Positions 32,560 through 43,455 of a stretch of DNA of 64,000 nucleotides are shown one piece after another. The notes beneath the pieces are model-generated. The model made no database searches, was not told the DNA's origin, and saw only the letters and a list, made by a program, of their open reading frames with translations. The stretch's first letter is position 1, and every line of letters starts with the position of its first letter. This DNA comes from Forficula auricularia (lineage: Eukaryota; Arthropoda; Insecta; Dermaptera; Forficulidae). The stretch covers positions 99,117,321 to 99,181,320 of the forward strand of contig JALMQS010000099.1 in assembly GCA_024734495.1 (NCBI GenBank), in the 5' to 3' direction. A program made the position numbers and the translations under genes.

Positions 32560-32953
32560 TAGGGATGTTACGAAGGTGAGTTTTAAATTTAATTAATCGG
32601 AGTCGGAGCTGGAGCCGGATTCAGATGTGAAGTAGGAGTAGAAGTAAAATGTATTTAACTAATTGTTAATGGCAGGCTTCTAATGAAATAATAGAAATAT
32701 AATTCAGTAATCAGTCTCTTTAATCAGTCAAATATAAATAATAATTCACATACAACAATAGAAAAATATGCTGGCGTGAGGGGATTCCCCGGCCGAGAAG
32801 TCAAAACTTTTAGGTGCGCGTTTTGACTAGCCATGATTGAATCTTTCGATCTTCGTCATAACCTCCGATTCAAAATTATCGGAGCCGGAGGTGTAAAATC
32901 AATCGGAAGTTCCGACCTTACGGAGTCGGAGTCGAAGTTCCGTAACATCTCTA
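32560..32953. mobile_element. hAT-type MITE with 8-bp duplication GTATATAT
   Basis: 394 bp from TAGGGATGTTACG to CGTAACATCTCTA. Exact GTATATAT on both sides (32552-32559 and 32954-32961) is the 8-bp duplication diagnostic of hAT elements. The interior has CGGAGTCGG / GGAGCCGGA words near both ends. Non-coding. The antisense frame 32856-33071 is not a gene. Confidence 0.8.
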
Positions 32954-33149
32954 GTATATATTGAGGAAAGGATCCTTTCATTGATTTCTTCTTAAAAATT
33001 AACAATTCTGCTACTGACAGTAAGAAAATCTTTTCAATTTTAAGCTTGAAATTATTATTGCTTGGTAACAAGTTTATCTATTTTTAATTTTTTTTTAATT
33101 TTCAGGAGTTTTTAGAGGTTGGGCTGATCGAGATAAAATATAGATTTCC

Positions 33150-33405
33150 ACGGTGGGGACTTGAGTTCGAGACTTGCACAGACTATTTATAGTCCGAGAT
33201 GGAATGGATTATTTTTAATTATATATCAGAAGGGTTTGTCTTCCCCCTCAGAAATCGAGATCATGTGCGAGCCACCTCACAAGGTAGTCAAATGCCCCGG
33301 ATAACTATGTCTCTCGGGTTAGATTCGGCTGAACACAACTGACATACTTATAATTAAAAATAATTTATTCTATCTCGGTTCTATAGTAAATGATAACTTG
33401 TGATT
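33150..33405 (+). mobile_element. SINE-like sequence
   Basis: The head has B-box-like GAGTTCGAGACTTGC. The 3' part AATTTATTCTATCTCGGTTC, then TATAGTAAATGATAAC, is shared with 34430-34480. Two inverted AATTAAAAATAAT phrases surround the middle. The hAT element at 33411 begins immediately beyond its end. Confidence 0.45.
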
Positions 33406-33410
33406 TAAAG

Positions 33411-34083
33411 CAGGGGTGTCCAACCGTTTAGCTTCCCTGGGCTATAATAGAAAAATACGAGTTGTTTTGGACCATACATAAAATACTCTAACGATAATGA
33501 TAGCTGATCTGGAAAAAAACGTAAAATATAATATAGGTATAGTTATATTAGGATGGAGTTGGTGGTGTTTCACAATGAGATCTTGTGGAAGAGCACTAAC
33601 TCCAACCTAATATAATTTTAAGAATGTTTCACTATAAAACAACACCGCGTTCCCTAAATTCGATAGGTATAGTTAACATGTTTAAGTCTTTATTACTTAA
33701 TGAATTTTTTATTATAAAAGTAAAAGTCAAGTTATCAACATAAAGTTAGTGAGATGTTTGTCATTGTTTTTGAGATATTAATCCGTCGAAATTTGGTTCA
33801 AATGAATTTTCAGTGAGTTCTCAATGTGCTCATCAATATTTTGATCTAGTTATATTCTTTGTGTGCTTCATTGAAAATAGTTGCTTGAATAAATAAAATT
33901 ATTTAAGATTCATTTTATGAGTACCTCATTGATAAATAAAGTGATAAATTAATAGCAAGTTAAAATTATTTTATTAGTAATACCACTAGTATCTTTAGTA
34001 TCAATCTCATAAAGTTTGTATGTTTGGGATTTTGGGTCTGGCCACAATGATAGATATCTTGGGTCGCGAATTGGTCTAGCCTG
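33411..34083. mobile_element. hAT-type element with 8-bp duplication ATTTAAAG
   Basis: 673 bp between CAGGGGTGTCCAACC and the complement of CAGGCTAGACCAATTC. Exact ATTTAAAG on both sides (33403-33410, 34084-34091). A foldback of another family sits inside at 33546-33664. No transposase frame, so non-autonomous. Same left end as 19022. Confidence 0.85.
33535..33675 (+). mobile_element. Mini foldback nested in the hAT element
   Basis: The 119-bp insert (33546-33664) is flanked by AGGTATAGTTA at 33535-33545 and 33665-33675. It contains GGATGGAGTTGGTGGTGTTT, its partial complement, and the ACACCGCGTTCCCTAA end of the GTTGGTGGTGTTTCACA family. Confidence 0.7.
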
Positions 34084-34151
34084 ATTTAAAGTGAACTTCT
34101 ATCGGCAACTTGAACTCTTACGAGTAGGTAGGTACATTAAATTTTGGAAAT

Positions 34152-34195
34152 GTCTTTTTTTAATGCAATCGAATGCAAGAAGGGCGCCATTTCTT
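34152..34195 (-). mobile_element. Very short LINE 3'-end copy
   Basis: On the minus strand GGCGCCCTTCTTGCATTC, then GATTGCATTAAAAAAA. This is the last 40 bp of the LINE tail also seen at 48120 and 63930. Extreme 5' truncation. Confidence 0.6.
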
Positions 34196-34369
34196 TGGCT
34201 TTTGATTTTTGAAGAAATTGAAGATTTGAAACACTCAACCATCTTTATTTAAACTATATACCATGGCTATGAGTTAAATTTTAGAATAACTAGATCGTGA
34301 CACTTTACAAATAGAGATTAAGTGAAATATTTAATTCAATACATAATTATCTCGCGGGGGGGGGGATTG

Positions 34370-34500
34370 TTTATTTTTGCCCTCGGGTTCGATTCTCGAG
34401 GTAGAAACAACCCTTCTTAAATATAATTTTAAAAAAATAATCCATTTAATCTCGGATCTATAGTAGATGAAAACGTCTTGTGAAATATTGTTTGTTTTTG
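34370..34500 (+). mobile_element. SINE-like sequence, second copy
   Basis: GGGTTCGATTCTCGAGG is a good B box. The 3' part AATCTCGGATCTATAGTAGATG matches 33390. The head is truncated or diverged. Confidence 0.45.
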
Positions 34501-34509
34501 ACATCCTCG

Positions 34510-35595
34510 CCGAGGGCACAAATTATGTGATTACTCATTTTTTAAGACTTGGATTTTATTTATTTGTTTGTAGAGGTGATGAATGTTTTTAATTCACAAA
34601 ATAATTTTTTTTTATTGCACGAAAATTGGATTTTAGTTATTACTCTCGTTTGGGAGATCTGAAAAAAGACGCCTTTCGATGAGCCCTTTTCCTTCCACAG
34701 GTAGACACCCATTTAACCTATGATTTATATTTTTAATCTGGTACACCTACTTGTTTTAACTACTTTTTATATTTATTATAATAATATGTGAAATTAATTA
34801 GAAAACTTTTTCCTATTTAAAGCGTCAAGATGAATGGGACTGAGATACGAGCGACGAATGATAAAAGACAAAAAAACGCAATTAAAAAAGAGCAATTACT
34901 TTCTCTTTTTGTAGGTAAGTTTGAAAAATTATATATTGTAATCATTAGCTCAATTTATTAAAAGAAAAATAATCATGGAAAACTTTATATTATTACTTGC
35001 ACTAATATAAATATAATAAGTATTGGAATTGCAAAATATATTATGCAATTAATAAAAAAATTAAAAAAATCGTCAAGGTATGTTTAAAAAAAAAAATAAA
35101 AATCCATATACATGGAAAAGAAAATGAGACTCAAATAGAAATGTGTAATTTAATTGAAATTTTTTATTCAAAATTCAATTAAAATATGATAAAATTGAAT
35201 TCAACTATGTCCATTGTATCTAAGCTTTGAAATTGACATTTTATTGTTTAATTGATAATTTTATTAGTTGATGATTATCCAGTAAAGTTATTAAAAAAAA
35301 AAAATTCTCTCTTCTTTTAGAATCGATTCCGATTCTATTTTATTTAAAATCTGTCAAAAATTATTTGTTTATAATTCTGATTAAGATTTTAATGTAGTTC
35401 CTGAATAAATTTTTATGAACTGATGAGAAATTGCATCAGAGGAGGAGTTTGCATCCCATGCATGAATGAAATATATATATTAGTTCCAAATTTGTTTTAG
35501 TAAGAAGTCAAAGAACTTACTTAAGGGAGAGGCAACTCCCAATAAAAGCCGAGCGGTTTTGCTACACTCAGATCAAGCGTAAAGTGTATATACTT
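34510..35595. other. Intergenic, no gene seen
   Basis: AT-rich. 34830-34920 is slightly purine-rich, without frame or repeat relatives. Confidence 0.35.
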
Positions 35596-35599
35596 TTTT

Positions 35600-36045
35600 T
35601 ATGATAATGATGAGAGAAGGAGTTACACCAAAAAGGTGCAACCCCTAAAGGCCTGGGTTGGCCCCTCCATCGTGAAAAGAAGAAGAAATAATTTTATGGG
35701 TTGGGCGGAGGTCGAAGGTATCTGTGGATACGGGTCTTAAATAGCTGAAGGTTATAAGTGGCGGGAAAGATGGTGGCAGGGAGCGAGTTCCAGTCTCTGG
35801 AGTCATAGGGATAAAAGAGTTGGCGAAAGCGCTTGTTCGACTTTTATCCAATTTGACAGCGAAGGGGTGCTGAGCGTTTGAAAACCGTGTGTTTCTCGTA
35901 AAGAGGGCATTAGGGGGGATAATTGATTTCAGATGGACTGAACAGACACCATGATAGTATCTGTAGTATAGGGAAAGGGCAGAAACGGTTCTTCGGTGAG
36001 CCAGGGTGTCGAGTGAGTTGGTTAGAGCCGGCTACTTGAGAAGCA
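35600..36045 (-). pseudogene. jockey/CR1-like LINE, C-terminal protein fragment
   Basis: Minus-strand translation gives DTLAHRRTVSALSLYYRYYH, then ALFTRNTRFSNAQHPFAVKL up to FANSF. After a frameshift near 35815 it continues as DSRDWNSLPATIFPATYNLQ and LFKTRIHRYL, then a stop. This is the conserved region after the reverse transcriptase domain of insect non-LTR retrotransposons. The 3' UTR has GGGGTTGCACCTTTTTGGTG, an inverted-style tail. It belongs with the plus-strand fragment at 47870-48155 but has a different tail, so it may be a sister family. 5'-truncated and inactive. Confidence 0.8.
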
Positions 36046-36059
36046 AAAAGAATAAGGGT

Positions 36060-36465
36060 AATTTAGAAAAAAAATGTAATAAAATAATTTTTTATTAAAT
36101 ATAGTCTTGCCAGGATATGGGTACGAATAGATTGAATGGAGCCACTAGACAGACTCTAGAAGAAAATCAATTTTTTTTTATTTATTTAGTAAAAATATTT
36201 AACTTAAGAATAAAAATCGTAAAGGAAGAAAAAACAATTTGAAATTCTTGTCTGAGCTTGTAATCAACGGCGGGACCAGCAGAAAATATATGTCCGCGCA
36301 CCTCCTATAGATCATTTCGATAAAGAGAAAAATCAGATCCCTGGAATAATTCACTCTCAAGCTTGACCTAAATACATTTTATTAAGATTCTCAAAAAATA
36401 AACATTCCAATAATAATTTAGATATTTCTCTATTTCAATATACTAAATAAATTAGATAAATAAAT
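36060..36465. other. Intergenic, no gene seen
   Basis: AT-rich, with no repeat end or reading frame to report. Confidence 0.35.
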
Positions 36466-36469
36466 CAAC

Positions 36470-36960
36470 TGGTGTGTTCACCACACGACTTTCACATTTT
36501 AACTTTTTTGAAATCTTCGCGACACCCCCTTCTTTTATTTCATTCGGATTAAAATTTATACACGACTAATAACTCATGATACTTGATAAGTACACCAATT
36601 TAAAAAAAAATCGTTACTGCCGTTTTTGAGAAAATAAAAAAAAAACGAAAAATCTTTTATGAAAATGTCCACTTCCGATGTTCCGATTTCAAACAAAAGT
36701 TTGCTGTACTCCCTCTATCATATATCAATCTTAAGTTTCGAATTTCGTAGTTCTGAGGCTTATGGTTGCAAAACGGGGGTACATACAGTACTGACCAATG
36801 GATTTTTTGTCCTTTTTTGGCCTCTGGGGACCACAATATCCGGTTTTAAATCCTAAATCCAGTTCCCAACTATTAAGGGCATCGATTCCTTCCACCTAAA
36901 AGTTACAAAATGAAATTAACTTTAATCTCTCAGATACAAGCTCTCAAAGAGTCAGGACCC
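36470..36960. repeat. Possible dispersed repeat
   Basis: The opening GGTGTGTTCACCACACGACTTTC resembles 49114-49137. AATCCAGTTCCCAACTA resembles a phrase near 49290. The remainder is unrecognised. The open frame 36659-36856 shows no domain. Confidence 0.3.
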
Positions 36961-36969
36961 AGACAGTCC

Positions 36970-37665
36970 ATCGCAATACTTCCACATTATATTCTTTGAA
37001 TATAAATGTAAAAGTAATTATATAATTTGAAATGATAGAGTAGTTTAAAGATCAGGAGGACAGTATATTTTTTTAATATCTTCGTCTATCAAAATACAAA
37101 CAAATTAATTAACTATCAATGTAATTAATTTTTAATATAAGTTTTAATTATTTCAATTTAATTTTTATATTTTTTTTTATTGATGTAGGGTAAAGTGAAA
37201 GGAACTAAACACTCCAGAAATTTTTTTTTTTTAATCATTTGAAAATAGTTGCGTTTAACTTTTATTTATTGAGTGATCTATAAATTTTGCTATCAATTCA
37301 ATTAAGATAGATCACTTTGACCCGTTCTATAAAGAGATAAATTTATTTTACAACACTCGGAGTGAAATTTATAGAGATGCGTTTGTGTATATAAACATCT
37401 CGGTTAGGAGAATATCGTTGTGAAATATCACTTTGTCAGTGGATAGGGTATCATTTTGGATGGATTGGCCTCAATTTTAAAACATATACATTTAATTAAA
37501 GAGGAAGTGAAAAGAGAATATATATGCTACATAGTGGAATAACTTATTCAATTAAATTCCTAGTTCATGTAAGGTATTTGAAAAATTTAAACATGTATCT
37601 TACAATACAATTTAGGAAACAATACTTGTACTTTTTTAAATAAAAGTAAACTTTTTTAGGCCCCG
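36970..37665. other. Intergenic, no gene seen
   Basis: AT-rich, no feature supported. Confidence 0.35.
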
Positions 37666-37669
37666 GATA

Positions 37670-37835
37670 CTATAATCCATTTAACCAGGAGGTGGTATGA
37701 TAATTTTGTGTAGGAGCCAGATTAAAGACTATGAAATTTTATTCTGTCGCGAGCGAAATTTGAACTTGGACATCTTGCTTCAATATCTTCACGACTGTGA
37801 AGTTGTAACGCTACGCGCACAGCCATGAGTTAATT
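37670..37835 (-). mobile_element. tRNA-derived SINE
   Basis: On the minus strand: ATGGCTGTGCGCGTAGCG (A-box-like), AAGTTCAAATTTCGCTC (B-box-like), then AATCTGGCTCC and an end GGTTAAATGGATTATAG. The end matches GGTTAAATGGGCTTTAT of the SINE at 57070-57255. Confidence 0.6.
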
Positions 37836-37844
37836 TAAAAATGA

Positions 37845-37960
37845 ATAAAAATAAAAATGGCCGAGAGTGTAGCGTTCTGGCTTATGGAGCAGGAGGCCAG
37901 AGTTCAAGCCCCACTCACAACGAAAATTCATTCAGATATAAATAATATGGCGATAATTTA
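37845..37960 (+). mobile_element. tRNA-derived SINE, 5' half
   Basis: ATGGCCGAGAGTGTAGCG and AGAGTTCAAGCCCCACTC form a tRNA-like head, close to those at 48230 and 57250 (minus). It lies head-to-head with the SINE at 37670. Confidence 0.6.
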
Positions 37961-38229
37961 CACTGAATCACACGCATATAAAATAAAATGTTTAATATGT
38001 ATCCCAGTACCAGCTAAGTAAAATATCCCAGTATATAATATTCTATATTTATTATATATAATCCTCCTATATGGTTGAGATATCAAATTTGTTCTCATTT
38101 GTCGTTCACAAGGCGAGGAAAAACTAATTTTAAGTATTACTTTACCATACAGGGTATGGTCTAAGTATTGTAATCGTGCATGAAAAAAGTGGTTATTTTC
38201 GAAATATCTCAAAAACGGCTCAAATTATT

Positions 38230-38660
38230 TTTATTAACAAAATTGAGCGAAACCATGGCATTTCACTCTACAAAAAAGCTCTAATAACTGAACATCGAAA
38301 AAATTATATTTTCCGAGATAATAATTGTTTTGTCAAAATGTCTTTTAGTTAGTGAGGTTGTCTGGTTGGCTGGTTTCCGTTAGTCTGTGCGTTACCAAAT
38401 TTTTATGGACGAGCTAGCTCAAAAACTAGTGTGAATATCGAAACCAAATTTCACACGTAGTTTTGGTCCATTGAGTTTAAGAGCTGATTAGATTTTGGTG
38501 CATATCGACCAAAAATTAAGGTGGGTGGAGTGGAGGGGGGGTTAAAAATTAAAAATCTAGGCTATTTGAGCAAACTCAACCAAATTTTGTATACATAATC
38601 AATGGGCACACAGTAATCTAAAAATGCAAAAACTAACCCCCCCCCTCCTACATAATTTTT
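38230..38660 (+). repeat. Dispersed repeat, also inverted at 63640-63860
   Basis: CGAAAAAATTATATTTTCCG and TTTTGTCAAAATGTC, then an AAACTAGTGTGAATATCG-type phrase and CCAAAATTAAGG-type end, occur in the reverse complement of 63640-63860. 38560-38640 additionally holds the AACTCAACCAAATTTTGTAT phrase of the Helitrons, so this region may be a distant Helitron derivative. Confidence 0.5.
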
Positions 38661-38929
38661 AAATAATTTTATTAAATATTAAATATAAGTGAGAGGCCAG
38701 GTTGTATGGTAAAGTCAAGTGGATGGCCACATCAGAACACGTCAGCTTATTTTTTTAACAATTTTAATTTAAATACTTGTTTGAAAATGAAAAATGATCA
38801 CTTTGGGGATCTCTCACACCATCATTTTAAATCGAAATAAATTTGAAAAATTTATTCTAATTCTAGTTAAGAAGATCATTCATTATAGGGTAAATTCACG
38901 CACCCTATGATATAATTATAATTAAATTA

Positions 38930-39170
38930 GGTTGGAGTTGGTGGTGTTTCACAAGGAGAAAAAATTAAAGTACAAAAGATTTTTTTAAGTTTACTCTATA
39001 TATTTCGAGCTCTTAACTCATCGTCAGGAGAACATTGACTGTCAGTCAACTTAAAAAATCTTTGTATTTTAATTTTTTTCTCCTTGTGAAACACCACCAA
39101 CGCCAACCTAATTTAATTTTAACAATGTTTCACTATAAACCAACACCGCGTTCCCTAAATTTGAATAATT
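38930..39170. mobile_element. Foldback of the GTTGGTGGTGTTTCACA family with motif
   Basis: GGTTGGAGTTGGTGGTGTTT and AAACACCACCAACGCCAACC are inverted. The left half carries, on the minus strand, CTGACGA (39027-39021), T, GAG, loop, CTC and GAAA. The right end is ACACCGCGTTCCCTAA. It has the same order as the 3' end of the coding copy at 39765-40560. Confidence 0.7.
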
Positions 39171-39764
39171 ATAATTTTTATTTCGGATCCCACAAAAATT
39201 CGACTCGAAACTATTCATTAATATACTAGATATAATTTTAAATTTCAAAATCTTATCTTATTTAGATTAATGTTTTACTTATAAAAATGGAACAATAAAT
39301 AAATATATGCACTTTGAAGATATCAGCTCTAGAATAAAGAATTCCTCTAAACAGGACTTTTCAACTGCAAAACTTTTCCAGGTTAAAAAATAAATCAGTT
39401 TTATGTGACACATTAATTTTATATCTATCTATGTCTACATCTATATATATATATATATATCTATATTTATTTCGAGCTTCGCTCTCTGGCCTAAGATAAC
39501 ATTTCGTAAGTGAAAATGTATGTATTCTATGTTTAGATAATCGTTAAACGTAAAAATAATAGAACCTATACGAGGATAACACGGGCTTGATTTTATATAC
39601 ATTATACCTAAATAGGAAATTTAAAATATATAAATATATATACTATTTTATGAAGAATCAGAAAAATTCATATTTTGATATTTTAATCATATTAGATTAA
39701 CTTCAAATATGATTAAGTTATTGTAATTGTTCAATTTTTTTTCTAGACCTATAGATTTTAGTCA

Positions 39765-39940
39765 AATTTAGGGAATGCGGCGTTGGTTTATAGTGAAACA
39801 TTGTTAAAATTAAATTAGGTTGGAGTTGGTGGTGTTTCACAAGGAGAAAAATTAAAATACAAAGATTTTTTTTAGTTTACTCTATATATTTCGAGCTCTT
39901 AACTCATCGTCAGGAGAACATTGACTAAAGATAACATAAA
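39765..39940 (-). mobile_element. 3' end of a Penelope-like element
   Basis: On the minus strand, CTGACGA (39913-39907), T, GAG, loop, CTC, GAAA is followed by TGTGAAACACCACCAACTCC and the terminal phrase that ends GCATTCCCTAAATTTG. It lies about 0.3 kb downstream of the protein remnant at 40265-40560, in the same orientation, which makes it the likely 3' terminus of that element. Confidence 0.6.
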
Positions 39941-40264
39941 ATAATGAACAGAATTTATTTTAATTTTAATATGATGGACAGTTATTTATGACTTAGTGTA
40001 AATATGAAAGAATTATCAGGGGATGGGATGGCCTTAGAGCCGAAAGAACAGATGGAGCGGACAGAGGGCTAAACGGGAATAAAGAAAAGATATTTATACT
40101 TGGAAGTTGCCGAAAATTATGTATGTGCCATAAAGGAGGGCAATAAACTATGGAATGCGATGAGGGTGCATAGTGAAAATTTCCATCTCTTATTTTCTAT
40201 TTAAAAAAATAAAAAATAAAATAAAATAAACCCACCATACATTCTCATCACATTCCAATTCAAA

Positions 40265-40560
40265 TTAAATATCATTGATTAAGATGTCAATTATTGGTGA
40301 AGTTTTGATGTCTGTTTGATTGTTCAAGATGTTTTGATTAAGGTGTATGGCCTTTTTAATTTCAGCTGACTCAAACAAATCTAATTTCCTGCTTTTTGAA
40401 ATGAAATGTAAAGGGAGGGGGTTGGTCGATGAAGGTGAATGGTTGTGGTCAAACAAATGATCTGCAAAAGCCGAGTTATAACTAAGAGGGGGGGTATTTG
40501 GGTTCAAACTAATCACCTGTAGATTGCGATGCCTGTAGATTTTAGGGTCGTTATCGAATT
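40265..40560 (-). pseudogene. Penelope-like protein, C-terminal remnant
   Basis: The open frame runs from about 40560 down to a stop at 40265 without needing a Met. The segment SYNSAFADHLFDHNHS, then SKSRKLDLFESAEIKKAI, matches the region that follows the GIY-YIG nuclease core in Penelope-like and related retroelement proteins. Features are an AxH-like helix with H-x-x-D-x-N-H, then K-x-x-x-L-x-x-x-E-x-x-E-I. The reverse transcriptase and the GIY-YIG motif itself are not visible upstream, so this is a 5'-truncated copy. It is followed at 39940-39765 by the hammerhead-like motif and terminal repeat. Recognition is by motif memory, not by alignment, and a profile search would settle it. Confidence 0.6.
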
Positions 40561-40564
40561 TTTT

Positions 40565-41225
40565 TATTATTAATATTATTACCTAGTTAGATCGGTTGTG
40601 TGTTGTATACCTTAAAAAACCAATCATTAATTATTTCAAAATGAAATTTTATATTTTGTACTTGTATATTGAGATGAAGAGCTTTATTCTAGATTTCGAT
40701 TGTGACCAGGCCTGGTAAACGTGAAGTTTTTCTAAATTAGAATTTTAACAAATAAAGCTTTCTAATAATGTTCACCTCAATAAAGGTAAGAAACGTGGGA
40801 AAGAATAAAGAGCACATCTTATTAATTGATTTATTGCTCATTAACACTGAAGAATAAATATTTTTGTGTCATTTTTTTTTTTAAATTTACAAAAATACGA
40901 CAATAACTAGATACAATTAAGAAAATATCAAAAAATAAGGACACTCCAATTTTCTTCAAAGCTATTCAAGTTTATGCCATGAAAATAGACACATATACAC
41001 TCAGAGACATTTTAGAATAATCACTTTTTTGTACACAATAACAGCTGAAAATTTCGTCATACGGGTTTTCAGGAATACAATATTTCGATTAATAAATATA
41101 TCTAAATAAAAATATATGTTTGTCGAGGGTAAGCACAGGTGATGATTCATAGGACTGTAATAGTCAGCTATAGTAAATTAAATAGATATTTATACCATAT
41201 ATTTATATTAATTTTACCTACTAAT
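40565..41225. other. Intergenic, no gene seen
   Basis: AT-rich. Could include undetectable remnants of the Penelope-like element upstream of its recognisable end. Confidence 0.3.
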
Positions 41226-41229
41226 ATAT

Positions 41230-41290
41230 AGGACGGGTGGTTGTGTCAAACCAGTCTTAGGACTGTGTACTCAATGATGATGATTATATA
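41230..41290 (+). mobile_element. Short RTE-like LINE tail
   Basis: GTCAAACCAGTCTTAGGACT and a GATGATGAT tail match the 3' end of the LINE fragment at 12365-12410. Confidence 0.6.
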
Positions 41291-41359
41291 GATTTATATT
41301 TATTTGCTCTAAACAAAACAATCTCATTGATTTCTCCTTATAAATAAATATATTTTTAT

Positions 41360-41700
41360 ATCGATTTTGTTAAGGGAGAAGAATGCTGTAGGTTCTTGGG
41401 GAAACATATTTTTAATAAAGTAATGAAAATTTTAAAAATTTGAAAATTATAAAATTCTAGGTAGGTTTTACGGAAATAAAAGAAAAGATGCTTATTAGCA
41501 TGACTCTATATAATTATATTGTGGGGTTCGAGCCTATCTTCAGGAGTCCAAAGAGAAAACTCTCATTGAACTCTGAAGATGGGTTCATACCCCGAAATAA
41601 TAATTATATAGTCATGATAATAAGCATAATTATTGTCTTTTATTTTTTGTGAAACCTACCTAGAATTTTATATTTTTTAAATTTTCATTACTTTATAAAA
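41360..41700. mobile_element. Penelope-like foldback
   Basis: Inverted phrases AATTCTAGGTAGGTTTTAC and GTGAAACCTACCTAGAATTT surround two opposed cores. The plus-strand one is CTGAAGA (41573-41579), T, GGG, loop, CCC, GAAA. A degenerate minus-strand one is at about 41535-41545. The left extension TGTAGGTTCTTGGGGAAAC parallels GTTGGTTCTAGGTGAAAC at 10895 and 20770. Confidence 0.65.
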
Positions 41701-41709
41701 TATAGTATA

Positions 41710-42505
41710 TACATATATTGCTTTGTTGTGTAGAAAATAAGTATATGATGATAGGAGTGGTGTATTTTAAGATCACGTGGTATTCACAAGTTTTGCCATA
41801 TTTTTTTCGGGATGAAGTTAAAACAGTTTTTTTATGAACGGCTTTTTTGGTGATTTATTTATTATTATTTATTCACTGGGGAGAATCTCGAACGATGTTT
41901 ATCGAATAGCATAAAATATAGGTTGTTCTGCATCTTTGAAGATGAGACGATTGATCTAAAAAATCCCTGCTTCAACTCCCTCTGGCATATCATAAAAAAA
42001 AAAAAAAAAAAAATACCGACGACTTTCTCGTTGGTGATCAGAATCTCGAGATATATATTCACTAATAAAACAGGTCTTGATTCTCAACCCCCTCTGTTAC
42101 ATGTTCTAATAAATTTTCCGTTTAATACTAGACTGGTCTCTCAACTGATAATACATTATCGTAAATCGTAGATCTTGCTACCGGCATGATTCACAGACCC
42201 TAAAGAATTCGGTTTTGATGACAATGGAATTTCATTGAACCTGAATCGCCTTTTGATTAGATATTTAATAATAGACGGCCATACACGAATACGAGATTTT
42301 TCAAAGAGGTGTCTCTTAAATATCTTTATGTATGACTGACGTTTTCCTATTCTTCTTATCCATTAAGCATTAAGTTCTGTCGATCCATATTGCCTAGTGG
42401 GACAAAAAGCCGCCAAGGACCTTTGTCCCCTCTCGATATTCAGGCCCAAGATTTATTCTTCAAGGGATGTCCCCATATTTTCCCCGTCATCAATCCACTA
42501 ATATA
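41710..42505. other. Intergenic with candidate conserved block
   Basis: 42355-42490 is of balanced composition (GTGGGACAAAAAGCCGCC, GGCCCAAGATTTATTC) and might be conserved. The A-run at 41994-42012 creates artefact frames. No gene. Confidence 0.3.
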
Positions 42506-42516
42506 TTTATATATAT

Positions 42517-42835
42517 CAGTGGCGTGCGGTCCATGGATGCTGTGGATGTGGCGCATCCCTAAAATTTCAAACATTTAAAGTATTTTCATATATAAGGCCG
42601 ACTTCAAAATTTCAAGAGGATCTTTAAATTTTCAAATTATTATACGTTATTTCAAATATGTCTATAAAAAACATTTTTTGTTTTGAAAAGTATATTGTTG
42701 AATTGGAAAAATAACGAAAATGATGCTGTATTCAATGAAATTTGCAAAAAAGCGAAGATTAAAATAAATTTTCCAAAAATGAAGGGTCCTTTTATAAACA
42801 GCATCTCCTGGTTGAAAAGTCACCGCTCGCTAGTG
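42517..42835. mobile_element. hAT MITE with 8-bp duplication
   Basis: 319 bp from CAGTGGCGTGCGGTCC to the complement of CACTAGCGAGCGGTGAC. ATATATAT on both sides (42509-42516, 42836-42843) fits an 8-bp duplication, though the flanks are AT-repetitive. The right half is homologous to 52540-52685 and, inverted, to 56348-56505. The frame 42683-42895 is a relic. Confidence 0.8.
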
Positions 42836-43091
42836 ATATATATACCTATATATTTATTTATTTTTGAAAAAATTATTCATTGTTTTATTGAATAAAAAAA
42901 TCCAACAATAACAAAGGAATTGTTTCTCCCGAAACTGGAAATTTAATAAAAAATGTTTTTGTGAAAGAAATGAAGGTATATATTAAAAAAACTAATGATT
43001 GTTTAACTGCATTGAATGAATTGAAAATCATGAGTTAAAAGAAATCCCTAAATGTTTATATAATTTTCAAACTTTTATGGGGAAATTCTCT

Positions 43092-43217
43092 CTTTATCAA
43101 TGGGAAATTTGAAAAATGGTTGCTTTATGTAAGATTTATAAAGCAGCAATGTTGTTGCTTTATCGGTAGTTCCTTTATAAATTTTACATAAAGCAACCAT
43201 TTTTGAGATTTTCCATT
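43092..43217. mobile_element. Small hairpin element
   Basis: Arms of about 50 bp share AAAATGGTTGCTTTATGTAA and its complement, with a loop containing CAGCAATGTTGTTGCTTTA. No duplication or coding capacity seen. Confidence 0.7.
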
Positions 43218-43455
43218 GATAAAGGGACAATCTCACCTCCCCACCCCCCGAAAAAATTTGAAAATTTAATGATTTAAGGTTCTTTTTATAAAAGAACTTT
43301 ATATATACATACATATAATGGTAAATAAATCAGTTAGCAGAGAAAGAGCCCGAAGATTAGCGGGAATGTACTAAAGGCACTTTGACATTATGTAACCTTC
43401 CCCAGTCTGTAGCACCCACAGGAAGTTTCAGCCTACTTCAATTATATAATACGAG

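Noticed and set aside
41530..41550. Additional minus-strand hammerhead-like core at the left half of the 41360-41700 foldback
   Set aside because: The central helix and GAAA are broken (GAAC follows), so it is noted only as a degenerate partner of the plus-strand motif.
42683..42895. 70-codon frame as a possible hAT transposase exon
   Set aside because: Lies in a 319-bp MITE and runs past its end; at most a relic of coding sequence.
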